64,000 bases of DNA from CAYTPI01 sp964439625 (lineage in GTDB: Bacteria > Chloroflexota > Anaerolineae > Aggregatilineales > UBA3940): assembly GCA_964439625.1 (NCBI GenBank), contig CAYTPI010000003.1, positions 62,001 through 126,000 of the forward strand, in the 5' to 3' direction. The notes under the pieces were generated by a model. That model saw nothing but the letters and a program-made list of their open reading frames with translations. It made no database searches and was not told the DNA's origin. Below are positions 56,226-64,000 of the stretch, in pieces (the stretch's first letter is position 1; every line of letters starts with the position of its first letter). Made by a program: the position numbers and the translations under genes.

Positions 56226-56250
56226 AGCCGCCCAAGTGACGGCTCTCTTT
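56226..56250. terminator. Terminator between cinA-like gene and lepA
   Basis: AGCCG (56226-56230) pairs with CGGCT (56240-56244), 9-base loop, with a T-rich run on the minus strand (CGGCT TTTCTTTT) and CTCTTT on the plus. Best as the lepA terminator, serving both genes. Confidence 0.72.
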
Positions 56251-56267
56251 CAGCATACTGTAAGGCA

Positions 56268-58070
56268 CTATTGATCAAGTTTCAGGACAGCCATAAAAGC
56301 CTCCTGCGGTACTTCAACTGAACCAACCATCTTCATGCGCTTTTTGCCCTTTTTTTGCTTCTCTAGCAGTTTGCGCTTACGGGTCACATCACCACCATAA
56401 CACTTCGAGAGAACATCCTTGCGCATCGCTTTAACATTGGCGCGACTGATGACACGTTTACCGACTGACGCTTGAATAGGTACGACAAACATCTGACGCG
56501 GAATGAGGTCTTTCAGGCGCGTGACCATTGCCTGACCCTTGTGGTAGGCCTGGTCTCGGTGAACAATCATCGCGAGTGCATCGACTGCATCCCCGTTGAC
56601 CAAAATATCAAGCTTGACAAGATCTTCGGCGCGGTAGGCATCAAACCGATAATCTAGCGAGGCAAATCCCTGCGTTGCGGACTTAAGCTTATCGTAAAAA
56701 TCCACAACCAATTCGGCTAAAGGCATGGTGTACTTCAAAGTGACCCGAGATTTATCAAGATAGTCTGTGTTAACGTACTCGCCCCGCTTTTTAGTGACAA
56801 GTTCCATGATTGGGCCGATGTAGTCAGTGGGTGTATAAACCTCAATGGACATCCACGGTTCCCGTATCTCTTCGATTTCGCCCTCGTCAGGAAGTTGGGC
56901 AGGGCTATCAACCCGAATAGTTTCGTCCGTGTTTCGCAATAAAACTTCGTATTCAACACTGGGGGCCGTCGCGATAATATCGAGATCATACTCACGCTCA
57001 ATACGTTCTTGAACAATTTCCATATGGAAGAGTCCAAGAAAGCCACAGCGAAAACCAAAGTTCAGAGCCTGTGATGTCTCAGGTTCAAAAACGAGAGCCG
57101 CATCATTCAGTTGCAGCCGTTCCAGTGCCTCTCGAAGATCTTCATAATCCTCACCATCTACGGGGTAAATGCCAGCAAACACCATCGGTTTAGCTGGTTC
57201 ATAGCCAGGAAGCATGTTGTTTGCTTCACTACCGCTAATTGTCAAGGTGTCACCGACTCGAACTTCCTGAATCGTCTTCAAGCCCGTTGCAACATACCCA
57301 ACCTCACCCGTTCGGATTTCGGGATGCTTCTTCATAACCGGGGAAAATAGACCAATTTCGACCGGATCAATTTCCGCACGGGTGGACATCATGGAAATTT
57401 TGTCACGCTGCTTGAGCATGCCATCAACGACACGAATATAGGCAATGACACCCTTGAAGGTATCGTAGTGACTGTCAAACACGAGTGCACGCAGGGGAGC
57501 CGCTTCAAGGCCTTTTGGTGGTGGTGTGCGCTCAACGATGGCTTCGAGCAAGTGGTCAACACCCTCGCCTGTTTTCGCTGAGATTTGCAGCACATCGGCT
57601 GCATCGATGCCGAGCAAATCTTCAATTTCTTCGGCAATTTCATAAGGCCGAGCAGCAGGTAAATCTATCTTATTGACAACGGGAATGATTTCTAGATCAG
57701 CTTCTAGTGCTAAAAAGAGATTTGCAAGCGTTTGCGCCTCAATGCCTTGGGTTGAATCGACGACTAAGACCGCAGCCTCGCAAGCTTGTAATGCCCGTGA
57801 AACCTCGTAAGAGAAATCAACATGACCGGGCGTGTCGATTAAGTTCATGATATAAGTTTCGCCATCTTGGGCAGTGTACTGCATACGGACAGCGCTGGCC
57901 TTGATGGTAACGCCACGCTCACGCTCAAGCTCCATATCATCAAGGACTTGGGCTTGCATCTCACGATCCGTGAGAGTGCCAGTAACTTCTAACAGGCGAT
58001 CTGCAAGCGTGGATTTACCGTGGTCGATGTGCGCCACGATGCAGAAATTTCGGATGTTTGATTGTTTCAT
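56268..58070 (-). CDS. lepA: Elongation factor 4 (LepA)
   Basis: Ribosomal GTPase that helps 30S assembly and can back-translocate stuck ribosomes. 600 residues, normal length. G domain with AHIDHGKSTLADRL, DTPGHVDF and NKIDLP; LepA-specific C-terminal domain with SVGKRVISRANVKAMRKDV and KCYGGDVTRKRKLL. It stands alone between terminator and a divergent lipoprotein gene. The ATG is the only good start. Confidence 0.97.
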   Translation of the reverse strand: MKQSNIRNFCIVAHIDHGKSTLADRLLEVTGTLTDREMQAQVLDDMELERERGVTIKASAVRMQYTAQDGETYIMNLIDTPGHVDFSYEVSRALQACEAAVLVVDSTQGIEAQTLANLFLALEADLEIIPVVNKIDLPAARPYEIAEEIEDLLGIDAADVLQISAKTGEGVDHLLEAIVERTPPPKGLEAAPLRALVFDSHYDTFKGVIAYIRVVDGMLKQRDKISMMSTRAEIDPVEIGLFSPVMKKHPEIRTGEVGYVATGLKTIQEVRVGDTLTISGSEANNMLPGYEPAKPMVFAGIYPVDGEDYEDLREALERLQLNDAALVFEPETSQALNFGFRCGFLGLFHMEIVQERIEREYDLDIIATAPSVEYEVLLRNTDETIRVDSPAQLPDEGEIEEIREPWMSIEVYTPTDYIGPIMELVTKKRGEYVNTDYLDKSRVTLKYTMPLAELVVDFYDKLKSATQGFASLDYRFDAYRAEDLVKLDILVNGDAVDALAMIVHRDQAYHKGQAMVTRLKDLIPRQMFVVPIQASVGKRVISRANVKAMRKDVLSKCYGGDVTRKRKLLEKQKKGKKRMKMVGSVEVPQEAFMAVLKLDQ

Positions 58071-58255
58071 TCAGTGACCTATTGCAACTAAGTATTCGCT
58101 ACGAGCGCAGTGATCAAGGTTAATTGACCAGATGTTTTCTTGTTTGATTTTACCGGAAATGAAGTCAAAGCCAACGTCAGCATCACAATTACGGTTCGCA
58201 TTGTCATAGATTAGGATTAGAATCATCATAAACCCGTTCAAGATCAAGGAATTCT

Positions 58256-59065
58256 ATGCAGACGTACAACTTAATGATTGCTACCTTAGCGGCTATTTCT
58301 ACGGTGGCATGTAGCACAGCCCTAACCAACAATGCACCAATAGACCCAACAGACCTACCCCCTGCGCCACAAGAAGTTTCACCTGATGAACCCCGACCTG
58401 ATGAAGTAGAAGCTAATGCTGCTTTAGCAGAAGCAGACGATGTAGAGTTGGATATAGTTGCCGAAGAAGCGCCAACACAAAAGCCAGCCCCCGCCATTAC
58501 CTTAGACCGAGAGAGTCTTGGTGAGCTGCAATATGAAACAGACTTCAGTGCTGGTTGGCCAGAGATTGACTCAAACATTGGTAATGAAAGTATGGTTGAC
58601 GGCGGTTACCAGATAGAAACAAGTCAAGCGCTGTGGACATATACGACGCGTAATAGCCTGGCTGGCTACTATGCAGAAGTCACAGGCTCTGCTCTAAACT
58701 GCCCAGAGGCACAAGGTGCTTTTGGCTTGGTATTCAACTATGTCAATGATCAGGATCTGAACGCTTTCGTCGTTACCTGCAATAATAACTGGCAAGTTTT
58801 CCAGAAGAACAGCGCTGCGGTTGCTTCCACGCTAGATATGGGCACGATACCGACTGTCGTTGAGACTGCTTCAGAAGTAAACATCGGTGTGCTGCGAGTG
58901 GCTGACACATACACACTTTACATCAACGATGTGCAGATCGGAGAAGTGTCGATTGCCGGACGCCCGCCCGGCGATTTTGGCCCATATGCGCAGACAACAT
59001 CTAGCGAAGCTCCGATTTCTGTAATTTTTAGTGCATTGGAAGTTTATTCACTTCCAACGCCATGA
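58256..59065 (+). CDS. Exported lipoprotein with LamG-like C-terminal domain
   Basis: 269 residues. Signal peptide and lipobox STVAC put a lipid-anchored Cys at 19. An acidic, Pro/Glu-rich linker (about 25-75) follows. The C-terminal domain (about 90-265) is beta-rich, with GAFGLVFNYVNDQDLNAFVV and GVLRVADTYTLYINDVQI, a LamG/concanavalin-like sandwich of the DUF1080 type that binds sugars or ligands. No active site is seen. AAGGA lies 6 bases before the ATG. It overlaps the tlyA end by 22 bases. Confidence 0.82.
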   Translation: MQTYNLMIATLAAISTVACSTALTNNAPIDPTDLPPAPQEVSPDEPRPDEVEANAALAEADDVELDIVAEEAPTQKPAPAITLDRESLGELQYETDFSAGWPEIDSNIGNESMVDGGYQIETSQALWTYTTRNSLAGYYAEVTGSALNCPEAQGAFGLVFNYVNDQDLNAFVVTCNNNWQVFQKNSAAVASTLDMGTIPTVVETASEVNIGVLRVADTYTLYINDVQIGEVSIAGRPPGDFGPYAQTTSSEAPISVIFSALEVYSLPTP

Positions 59066-59862
59066 ACATCAGTGAGAGCTGTCTCGACCGCAGCGGCTTG
59101 GTTCATGTTTGCGTCAGGGCTTCGCGTTGCCCACAGCAAAAATTCGACATTACCTGCCGGGCCAACTAGGGGTGACGGTAAGAGGCCTGCCGGAAAAAAT
59201 TCGTTATCAAGCGTGTAAGTTAGGGCCTTTTGGAGTACGTCTCGATGAAGGACGGGGTTTTTCACGACTCCACCCTTTCCGACTTGGCCTTTCCCTACTT
59301 CAAACTGCGGTTTAATCAAAACAACTACTTGGCCTGCTGCATGCACAACGAGGTTCATTACTGGCAGAATATGGCGAATCGAAATGAAAGATACGTCCGT
59401 TACGGCAAAGTCAACCGGCTCAGGAAGCCCTTCTAGGTAGCGGGCGTTCACACGTTCCATTTCGACAACACGATCATCCTGGCGTAGTGACCATGCAAGC
59501 TGACCATAGCCGGCATCGATTGCATAGACTTTGGCGGCTCCATGTTGCAACATACAATCCGTAAAGCCACCGGTAGAAGCGCCAAAATCTGCGCAGATCG
59601 CCTGTGTTAAATCAATGGGAAATTTCTGAAGCGCACCGAGTAATTTTTCACCACCCCGGCTAACAAAACGAGGTTTACGCTTGAGGGTAATTTCTGCATT
59701 TGTGGCAAACTTTGAGCCGGGCTTCGTGGCGAGTTGACCATTGACCAGTACCTCACCAGCCATAATCAGACGCCGAGCCTTTTCACGAGTTGGTGCGAGA
59801 CTGCGTCTCGTTAAGAGTAGATCCAGTCGTTCTTTTGAAGCCTTTGCCACCAGAGATACCAC
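59044..59862 (-). CDS. tlyA: TlyA-family rRNA 2'-O-methyltransferase
   Basis: 272 residues: an N-terminal S4 RNA-binding domain (about 10-70) and an FtsJ-type methyltransferase domain with RFVSRGGEKLLGAL, DFGASTGGFTDCML (SAM binding), VTDVSFISI, and LIKPQFEVGKGQVGKGG, fitting the K-D-K-E catalytic set. In mycobacteria TlyA methylates cytidines of 16S and 23S rRNA and lets capreomycin bind. The same family is often mis-called hemolysin. The start is a GTG (59862), with no clear Shine-Dalgarno. It converges on the lipoprotein gene. Confidence 0.93.
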   Translation of the reverse strand: MVSLVAKASKERLDLLLTRRSLAPTREKARRLIMAGEVLVNGQLATKPGSKFATNAEITLKRKPRFVSRGGEKLLGALQKFPIDLTQAICADFGASTGGFTDCMLQHGAAKVYAIDAGYGQLAWSLRQDDRVVEMERVNARYLEGLPEPVDFAVTDVSFISIRHILPVMNLVVHAAGQVVVLIKPQFEVGKGQVGKGGVVKNPVLHRDVLQKALTYTLDNEFFPAGLLPSPLVGPAGNVEFLLWATRSPDANMNQAAAVETALTDVHGVGSE

Positions 59863-59893
59863 CGCCTGTACAAGAACCGTAACCCGTTAAAGT

Positions 59894-59921
59894 GTAACAG
59901 CAAGAAGCCCAGCGGTATACT
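59894..59921 (+). promoter_or_regulatory. Putative promoter of the isoprenoid operon
   Basis: GTAACA (59894-59899), 16-base spacer, TATACT (59916-59921). Predicted start near 59928, about 20 bases before the TTG at 59949; AAGGAG at 59936-59941 serves as ribosome-binding site. Confidence 0.5.
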
Positions 59922-59948
59922 AAAGGTTATGAGGGAAGGAGTCCTTGA

Positions 59949-60863
59949 TTGACATCCGTTGAACAAACTCAAACAGGTAACCGCACCCTAAGCTCACAGC
60001 TCATTGGCCTCATTCGCACAATGAGGCCTAAGCAATGGACGAAAAACGCGTTTATATTTGTCGCTCTATTATTCGATGGCAAGGTACTAAACCCAGATTA
60101 CCTTTTCATAACCGTTGCTGGTTTTATCCTATTATGCCTAACAGCTAGCTCCGTTTACCTGTTTAACGACCTCAGCGATGTTGAGGCAGATAAACTACAC
60201 CCCAAGAAAAGAAACCGCCCCCTACCCTCAGGCCAGTTATCGAAGGGGCTAGCACTTTCTGCCGCAATTCTTCTACCCATAATTTCTATTCCCCTAAGCT
60301 TTGTGCTGAACCCGATCTTTGGGGCTATTCTGGTTGGGTATTTGTTACTCCAAATAGGCTACACGTTCCGCTTGAAGCACCTTGTTCTGATTGACGTTTT
60401 AACAATTGCCACAGGGTTTGTACTGCGAGTTGGTGCAGGCGTTGCATTGGTCGATGTGGAACGCTTTTCCCCATGGTTGTACATCTTCACGACGATGCTG
60501 GCCCTATTTCTCGGCTTTGCAAAACGTCGCCAAGAGTTAGTTCTGCTCGACGGCAAAAGGGGTACACGCATGATATTGGAGGAATACAGCATTCCGTTGT
60601 TAGACCAACTGCTGATGATCGTCACTGCAACGACCATCATGACCTATGCTTTGTACACCTTTAGCGCCGAAGGCTTGCCCGAAAACCATCTGATGATGTT
60701 AACCGTTCCGTTTGTGATCTATGGTATATTTAGATACCTATACTTGATACAAGTAAGAAAGATCACAGAAACCCCAGATGAAGTTCTTCTGAAGGATGCC
60801 CCGATGCTAGCAGCCGTGGGCGCATGGGCTTTATCTGTGTTTCTGGTTTTGTATATTATCTGA
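59949..60863 (+). CDS. UbiA-family polyprenyl-phosphate transferase (DPPR synthase-like)
   Basis: 304 residues, about nine membrane helices. The first conserved motif NDLSDVEADKLHP with KRNRPLPSG follows the decaprenyl-phosphate 5-phosphoribosyltransferase branch of UbiA, which joins a lipid phosphate to PRPP; RPKQWTKNAFIF at the N-terminus is also characteristic. The substrate here is inferred only. Start is a TTG with AAGGAG 7 bases before. It leads an operon with mevalonate kinase 18 bases downstream. Confidence 0.85.
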   Translation: MTSVEQTQTGNRTLSSQLIGLIRTMRPKQWTKNAFIFVALLFDGKVLNPDYLFITVAGFILLCLTASSVYLFNDLSDVEADKLHPKKRNRPLPSGQLSKGLALSAAILLPIISIPLSFVLNPIFGAILVGYLLLQIGYTFRLKHLVLIDVLTIATGFVLRVGAGVALVDVERFSPWLYIFTTMLALFLGFAKRRQELVLLDGKRGTRMILEEYSIPLLDQLLMIVTATTIMTYALYTFSAEGLPENHLMMLTVPFVIYGIFRYLYLIQVRKITETPDEVLLKDAPMLAAVGAWALSVFLVLYII

Positions 60864-60881
60864 TAGAGAACATCATCAAAC

Positions 60882-61814
60882 GTGCAAGTTTTTAGTGCAA
60901 CAACCCCCGGAAAGATTATTTTATTCGGCGAACATGCCGTTGTTTATGGTCGCCCAGCACTGGCCGCACCAGTATTTGCAGTAGAAGCCAAGGCAACAGT
61001 CAGGCCTGGCACTAAAGGTTCCGGCATTGCCATCGAGGCCCCGGACATTGATCAAAACTTTCTTATTTCAGCTAAGACATCCTCCCCGCTCTCTGTTGCC
61101 TCACGGGTGACGCTTGACTTTCTCAATGAAGAAGAGCCAGATGTCATCATCAACATTTCCTCCACGATTCCTATCGAGAGCGGGATGGGCAGCGGTGCAG
61201 CCGTAACGGCAGCACTTATCGCTGCATTAGGCGAAGCGCTTGGCTATCTGATAGAGACACAAGATTGGTCCAAGTTAGTCTATGAGGTTGAAAAGGTGCA
61301 TCATCGCAACCCAAGCGGAATAGACAATACCGTCGTGTGTTACGCTGAGCCTGTGTATTACGTCAAGGGTGAGGAGCCAAAGTTATTTATCCCTGCTGAG
61401 CCACTCCATCTGGTGATCGCTAATACAGGGATTCGTGTGCCGACCTACGTTCCGGTAAATCGCGTTCGCGATCTATGGAAACATGACAAACACTCCTACG
61501 AGGGGATATTCTCCGACATCGGAGGGGTTGCAGAGCTGGCCCGTTGGAACATTGAAAATGGAAATTTACCCGCCATCGGTGAATTGATGAAACAAAATCA
61601 AAAATTATTACGCCAACTGGGGGTCTCATCAACGCTGTTGAATACTCTGTGCGATGTAGCTGTATCCGCTGGAGCATATGGGGCTAAACTGACCGGTGCT
61701 GGGGACGGCGGCAATATAGTCGCACTGGTTCCACCAGAAGCAGCTGATCGTGTTCAATTTGCGCTTGAGAAAGCCGGAGCCGTCAGCACGATATTTACAA
61801 CTATCCGCCCCTAG
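60882..61814 (+). CDS. mvk: Mevalonate kinase
   Basis: GHMP kinase that converts mevalonate to 5-phosphomevalonate. 310 residues. GHMP motifs: TPGKIILFGEHAVVYG at the N-terminus, ESGMGSGAAVTAAL (ATP-binding loop), and TGAGDGGNIVALV near the C-terminus. SGIDNTV gives the conserved Asp. It is 8 bases before the isopentenyl phosphate kinase gene. Start is a GTG with a weak GAGAAC upstream. Confidence 0.94.
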   Translation: MQVFSATTPGKIILFGEHAVVYGRPALAAPVFAVEAKATVRPGTKGSGIAIEAPDIDQNFLISAKTSSPLSVASRVTLDFLNEEEPDVIINISSTIPIESGMGSGAAVTAALIAALGEALGYLIETQDWSKLVYEVEKVHHRNPSGIDNTVVCYAEPVYYVKGEEPKLFIPAEPLHLVIANTGIRVPTYVPVNRVRDLWKHDKHSYEGIFSDIGGVAELARWNIENGNLPAIGELMKQNQKLLRQLGVSSTLLNTLCDVAVSAGAYGAKLTGAGDGGNIVALVPPEAADRVQFALEKAGAVSTIFTTIRP

Positions 61815-61822
61815 GTCCAAGC

Positions 61823-62608
61823 ATGCTGACATTCCTTAAAATCGGGGGTTCTCTGATTACAGATAAGGCTCATTCTGAGACCATACGACCTGAAGTAATT
61901 CGCCAACTGGCACTAGAAATTTCTGAGTGGGTCAAAGGTGGGCAAGGGAAGCTTCTCATCGGACATGGTAGCGGCAGTTTTGGGCACATCGCTGCTAGCC
62001 AACACGGTACCCGGCAGGGTGTCCAAACTCCTGAACAATGGCATGGTTTTGCAGAGGTAAGTTTAGTCGCTTCTAGATTAACAAACATCGTACTTGAAGC
62101 ATTTCAGCAAGCATCTATCCCTGTTATGCGCTTTCAACCATCTGCGTCTACCATTGCTGAGAACGGTATCATCAAGGAAATGGCTCATAAGACTATCAAC
62201 AGTGCGCTTACGAATGGCCTTGTACCGTTAATTCACGGCGACGTCGCATTTGACACAGCGCGAGGCGGCACAATCATCAGTACAGAAGAGATATTCTTTC
62301 ATCTGGTTGAACCATTAGCCCCAGAACGCATCTTACTTGCTGGCGACTACACCGGCGTTTTTGACCAACGAGGTAAAGTCATTAAGCTGATTTCGAGCGC
62401 AAATTTTAGTGACATAAAAGAAGCGCTTGGTGGGTCAGAAAGCACCGATGTTACCGGCGGTATGGCATCCAAGGTTGAATCTATGTTGATGCTGTGCCAA
62501 CAACATCCGCATCTTACGGTTCATATCTTCTCTGGAAGGGAGACAGGTCATGTGAAGACAATGCTAAGCGATCCGCAGGCGGCGCTTGGCACCACCATCA
62601 CAGCCTAA
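61823..62608 (+). CDS. ipk: Isopentenyl phosphate kinase
   Basis: 261 residues of the amino-acid-kinase superfamily. It phosphorylates isopentenyl phosphate to IPP. LKIGGSLITDK at the start, IGHGSGSFGHIAA with the catalytic His, the LAGDYTGVFDQ and DVTGGMASKVESM motifs are all typical of IPK rather than of N-acetylglutamate or aspartate kinases. It lies between mevalonate kinase and a decarboxylase, 3 bases before the latter. In this setting, the upstream phosphate would come from phosphomevalonate decarboxylation. Confidence 0.94.
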   Translation: MLTFLKIGGSLITDKAHSETIRPEVIRQLALEISEWVKGGQGKLLIGHGSGSFGHIAASQHGTRQGVQTPEQWHGFAEVSLVASRLTNIVLEAFQQASIPVMRFQPSASTIAENGIIKEMAHKTINSALTNGLVPLIHGDVAFDTARGGTIISTEEIFFHLVEPLAPERILLAGDYTGVFDQRGKVIKLISSANFSDIKEALGGSESTDVTGGMASKVESMLMLCQQHPHLTVHIFSGRETGHVKTMLSDPQAALGTTITA

Positions 62609-62611
62609 CCT

Positions 62612-63577
62612 ATGAAAGCAACGGCAAAAAGCTACAGTAATATCGCCTTCATTAAGTACTGGGGTAACCGGGATCACACGCTGCGGCTACCAGTAAATGG
62701 GTCAATATCAATGAACCTAGAAGGCTTAGAAACGGTCACGACCGTGATCTTTGATCCTGCATTCAAGGTTGACACGCTATCCTTGAATGGCACAGAAACA
62801 AGTGGGACACTACTAGAGCGCGTTTCCAAGCACCTCGACCATATTCGCGCCCTTACGGATACTGAAATGCGAGCACATGTTAAGTCTCAGAACAATTTTC
62901 CGATGGGCGCAGGTATCGCATCCTCAGCGTCAGCCTTCAGTGCCTTAACAGTCGCAGCTTGTGCAGCCTTATCACTTAACTTACCGGAGCCAGAAATATC
63001 ACGGTTAGCACGGCTTGGCTCTGGCTCAGCTTGCCGCTCGATTCCCGCGGGTTTTGTTGAATGGCATTATGGTAACGATGATGCAACTTCGGTGGCAGAA
63101 AGCATCGCCCCAGCGGCACATTGGGATGTCGTTGACTTGGTTGCAGTTGTGAGTGACACACACAAATTAGTTGGGTCAACAGGTGGGCACAAGCTCGCCT
63201 CCACTTCCCCATTGCAAGCAGCCCGCGTTGCGGACACACCACGGCGTCTAGACTTATGCCGCAAGGCCATTCTTGAAAAAGATTTCGATACGTTTGCGGA
63301 AGTCGTTGAACAAGATACGCTCATCATGCACAGCGTCATGATGACCTCTGAGCCAGCACTTATGTACTGGTCGCCTAGCACCTTAGCAATCATAGAACTC
63401 GCACGACACATGCGACAAGACGGTGTCCCTGTCTGCTTTACCATCGATGCTGGACCAAACGTACACCTAATCACCCCTAAGCAACACAGGCAGACAGTAC
63501 GTGATGCTGTACAAAGTGTGGAAGGTGTACTTGATGTACTTGAAGGGGTACCCGGCGGCCCGGCACATGTTCTTTAG
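62612..63577 (+). CDS. Phosphomevalonate decarboxylase-type GHMP enzyme (MDD family)
   Basis: 321 residues of the diphosphomevalonate decarboxylase family: FIKYWGNRDH at the start, NNFPMGAGIASSASAF, GSGSACRSIPAGFVEW, and the catalytic Asp in TIDAGPNVHLI. The usual YWGKRD lysine, which contacts the phosphate, is Asn here (WGNRD). With IPK next door and no phosphomevalonate kinase, the natural reading is 5-phosphomevalonate decarboxylase, giving isopentenyl phosphate as in Roseiflexus. Classical activity on diphosphomevalonate cannot be excluded. Confidence 0.88.
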   Translation: MKATAKSYSNIAFIKYWGNRDHTLRLPVNGSISMNLEGLETVTTVIFDPAFKVDTLSLNGTETSGTLLERVSKHLDHIRALTDTEMRAHVKSQNNFPMGAGIASSASAFSALTVAACAALSLNLPEPEISRLARLGSGSACRSIPAGFVEWHYGNDDATSVAESIAPAAHWDVVDLVAVVSDTHKLVGSTGGHKLASTSPLQAARVADTPRRLDLCRKAILEKDFDTFAEVVEQDTLIMHSVMMTSEPALMYWSPSTLAIIELARHMRQDGVPVCFTIDAGPNVHLITPKQHRQTVRDAVQSVEGVLDVLEGVPGGPAHVL

Positions 63578-63713
63578 AATTACGTTTGATTAGGCTGCGA
63601 CCTTGTGACTGTGAATTTACGGTCGTTATAATCAAGCGCTAAAGATTTATTGGAACAAAATTTCAGATGGTGAGGTACTTTTTGAGGTGCCTTGAGAAAG
63701 GTATTTTTCGTAG

Positions 63714-64000
63714 ATGGCAGGAGTCAATACAGGGCTGGCGGTGCTAGCCTTTTTCATCGTCATTGGGCCACTTATTCTGTTTCATGAATTGGGTCATTAT
63801 TTGGCGGCGAAATGGAACAACATTGAAGTAGAAGAATTTGGGTTCGGCTACCCACCGCGCCTGCTCACATTGTTTAAAATTGGAGAAACTCGCTTTACCC
63901 TCAACGCGATACCACTTGGTGGATTTGTTCGCCCGGTTGGAGAAGATGACCCCGATGCTGAAGGTGGGCTGGCAACAGCAACCCCTTGGGCCAGATTACA
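63714..64000 (+). CDS. M50 site-2 protease (RseP-like), 3' partial
   Basis: 95 codons are visible, running off the window. An ATG at 63714 directly follows an in-frame stop, so this is the earliest possible start. LFHELGHYLAAKW has the HExxH zinc motif in the first membrane helix, and NAIPLGGFVRP follows, as in RseP/RasP intramembrane proteases that cut anti-sigma factors. A PDZ domain and LDG motif would lie beyond the window. It follows the decarboxylase gene by 136 bases, which show no terminator. Confidence 0.9.
   Translation, partial: MAGVNTGLAVLAFFIVIGPLILFHELGHYLAAKWNNIEVEEFGFGYPPRLLTLFKIGETRFTLNAIPLGGFVRPVGEDDPDAEGGLATATPWARL

Noticed and set aside
59044..59862. Hemolysin
   Set aside because: The S4 plus FtsJ domain order and K-D-K-E residues fit rRNA methyltransferase TlyA; the hemolysin label is historical.
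1..64000. CRISPR arrays, transposases, integrases, tRNA or rRNA genes
   Set aside because: No regularly spaced repeats, no terminal-repeat-bounded transposase, no recognisable RNA gene; the intergenic regions are mostly under 250 bases.

Overview
The window is about 64 kb of a bacterial chromosome that looks like a member of the Chloroflexota (green non-sulfur lineage). This is inferred from gene content: many secreted or lipid-anchored Ser/Thr-kinase, PD40-propeller, SPFH and FHA proteins of the style common in that phylum, no lipopolysaccharide genes, and a mevalonate-type isoprenoid operon with isopentenyl phosphate kinase of the kind known from Roseiflexus. No rRNA, tRNA, CRISPR array, insertion sequence or prophage was recognised. 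One run of ten N at 54761-54770 is an assembly gap. The window begins inside a Lon-N-domain gene and ends inside a site-2-protease gene.

Layout. 1-7.0 kb: Lon-like N-domain protein and plsX, then on the minus strand a PD40-propeller protein, an M23 peptidase and a bifunctional Rel enzyme. 7.3-13.4 kb: an S1-domain protein, a Ser/Thr kinase with an NBR1-type Ig domain, a WYL regulator, a NUDIX hydrolase, and an SPFH protein with a helical partner. 13.4-24.5 kb: GT39 glycosyltransferase, HflX, an aminotransferase, an M28 lipoprotein, a queuosine-mannosyltransferase-like enzyme, gyrase A and a LysM glycoside hydrolase. 24.6-32.4 kb: rpoC behind its own consensus promoter, preceded by a ftsY-prfB-(PH-like protein) operon; prfB carries the programmed +1 frameshift. 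32.6-37.3 kb: moaC, a moaD-moaE fusion, fabF, rnc, an SDR-family gene and a helical protein. 37.3-45.9 kb: an EEP-family membrane protein, an amidohydrolase-CYTH fusion, a divergent FHA regulator / Ser-Thr kinase pair, and a GH3-like protein. 46.2-53.5 kb: a peptide-type ABC importer operon without ATPases and a three-gene run coding for a PrsW-like membrane protein, a single-pass membrane protein and a degenerate trypsin-like protein. 53.5-59.9 kb: miaA, two yraN half-genes flanking the N gap, a CinA-like protein, lepA, a lipoprotein and tlyA. 59.9-64 kb: ubiA-type prenyltransferase, mevalonate kinase, isopentenyl phosphate kinase, a phosphomevalonate-type decarboxylase, and an M50 protease start.

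How the genes work together. The clearest pathway is the last operon. Its three soluble enzymes would take mevalonate to 5-phosphomevalonate, decarboxylate it to isopentenyl phosphate and phosphorylate that to IPP, with no phosphomevalonate kinase present; the adjacent UbiA-type enzyme would use the polyprenyl product. The molybdopterin genes form a second unit, and ftsY/prfB/rpoC/lepA/rnc/miaA/tlyA/hflX are scattered core functions. The least explained material is the set of enzymes whose active-site motifs look altered (trypsin-like, PrsW-like, M15-like, GH3-like, CinA C-domain), several in secreted proteins, and the deaminase-CYTH fusion.
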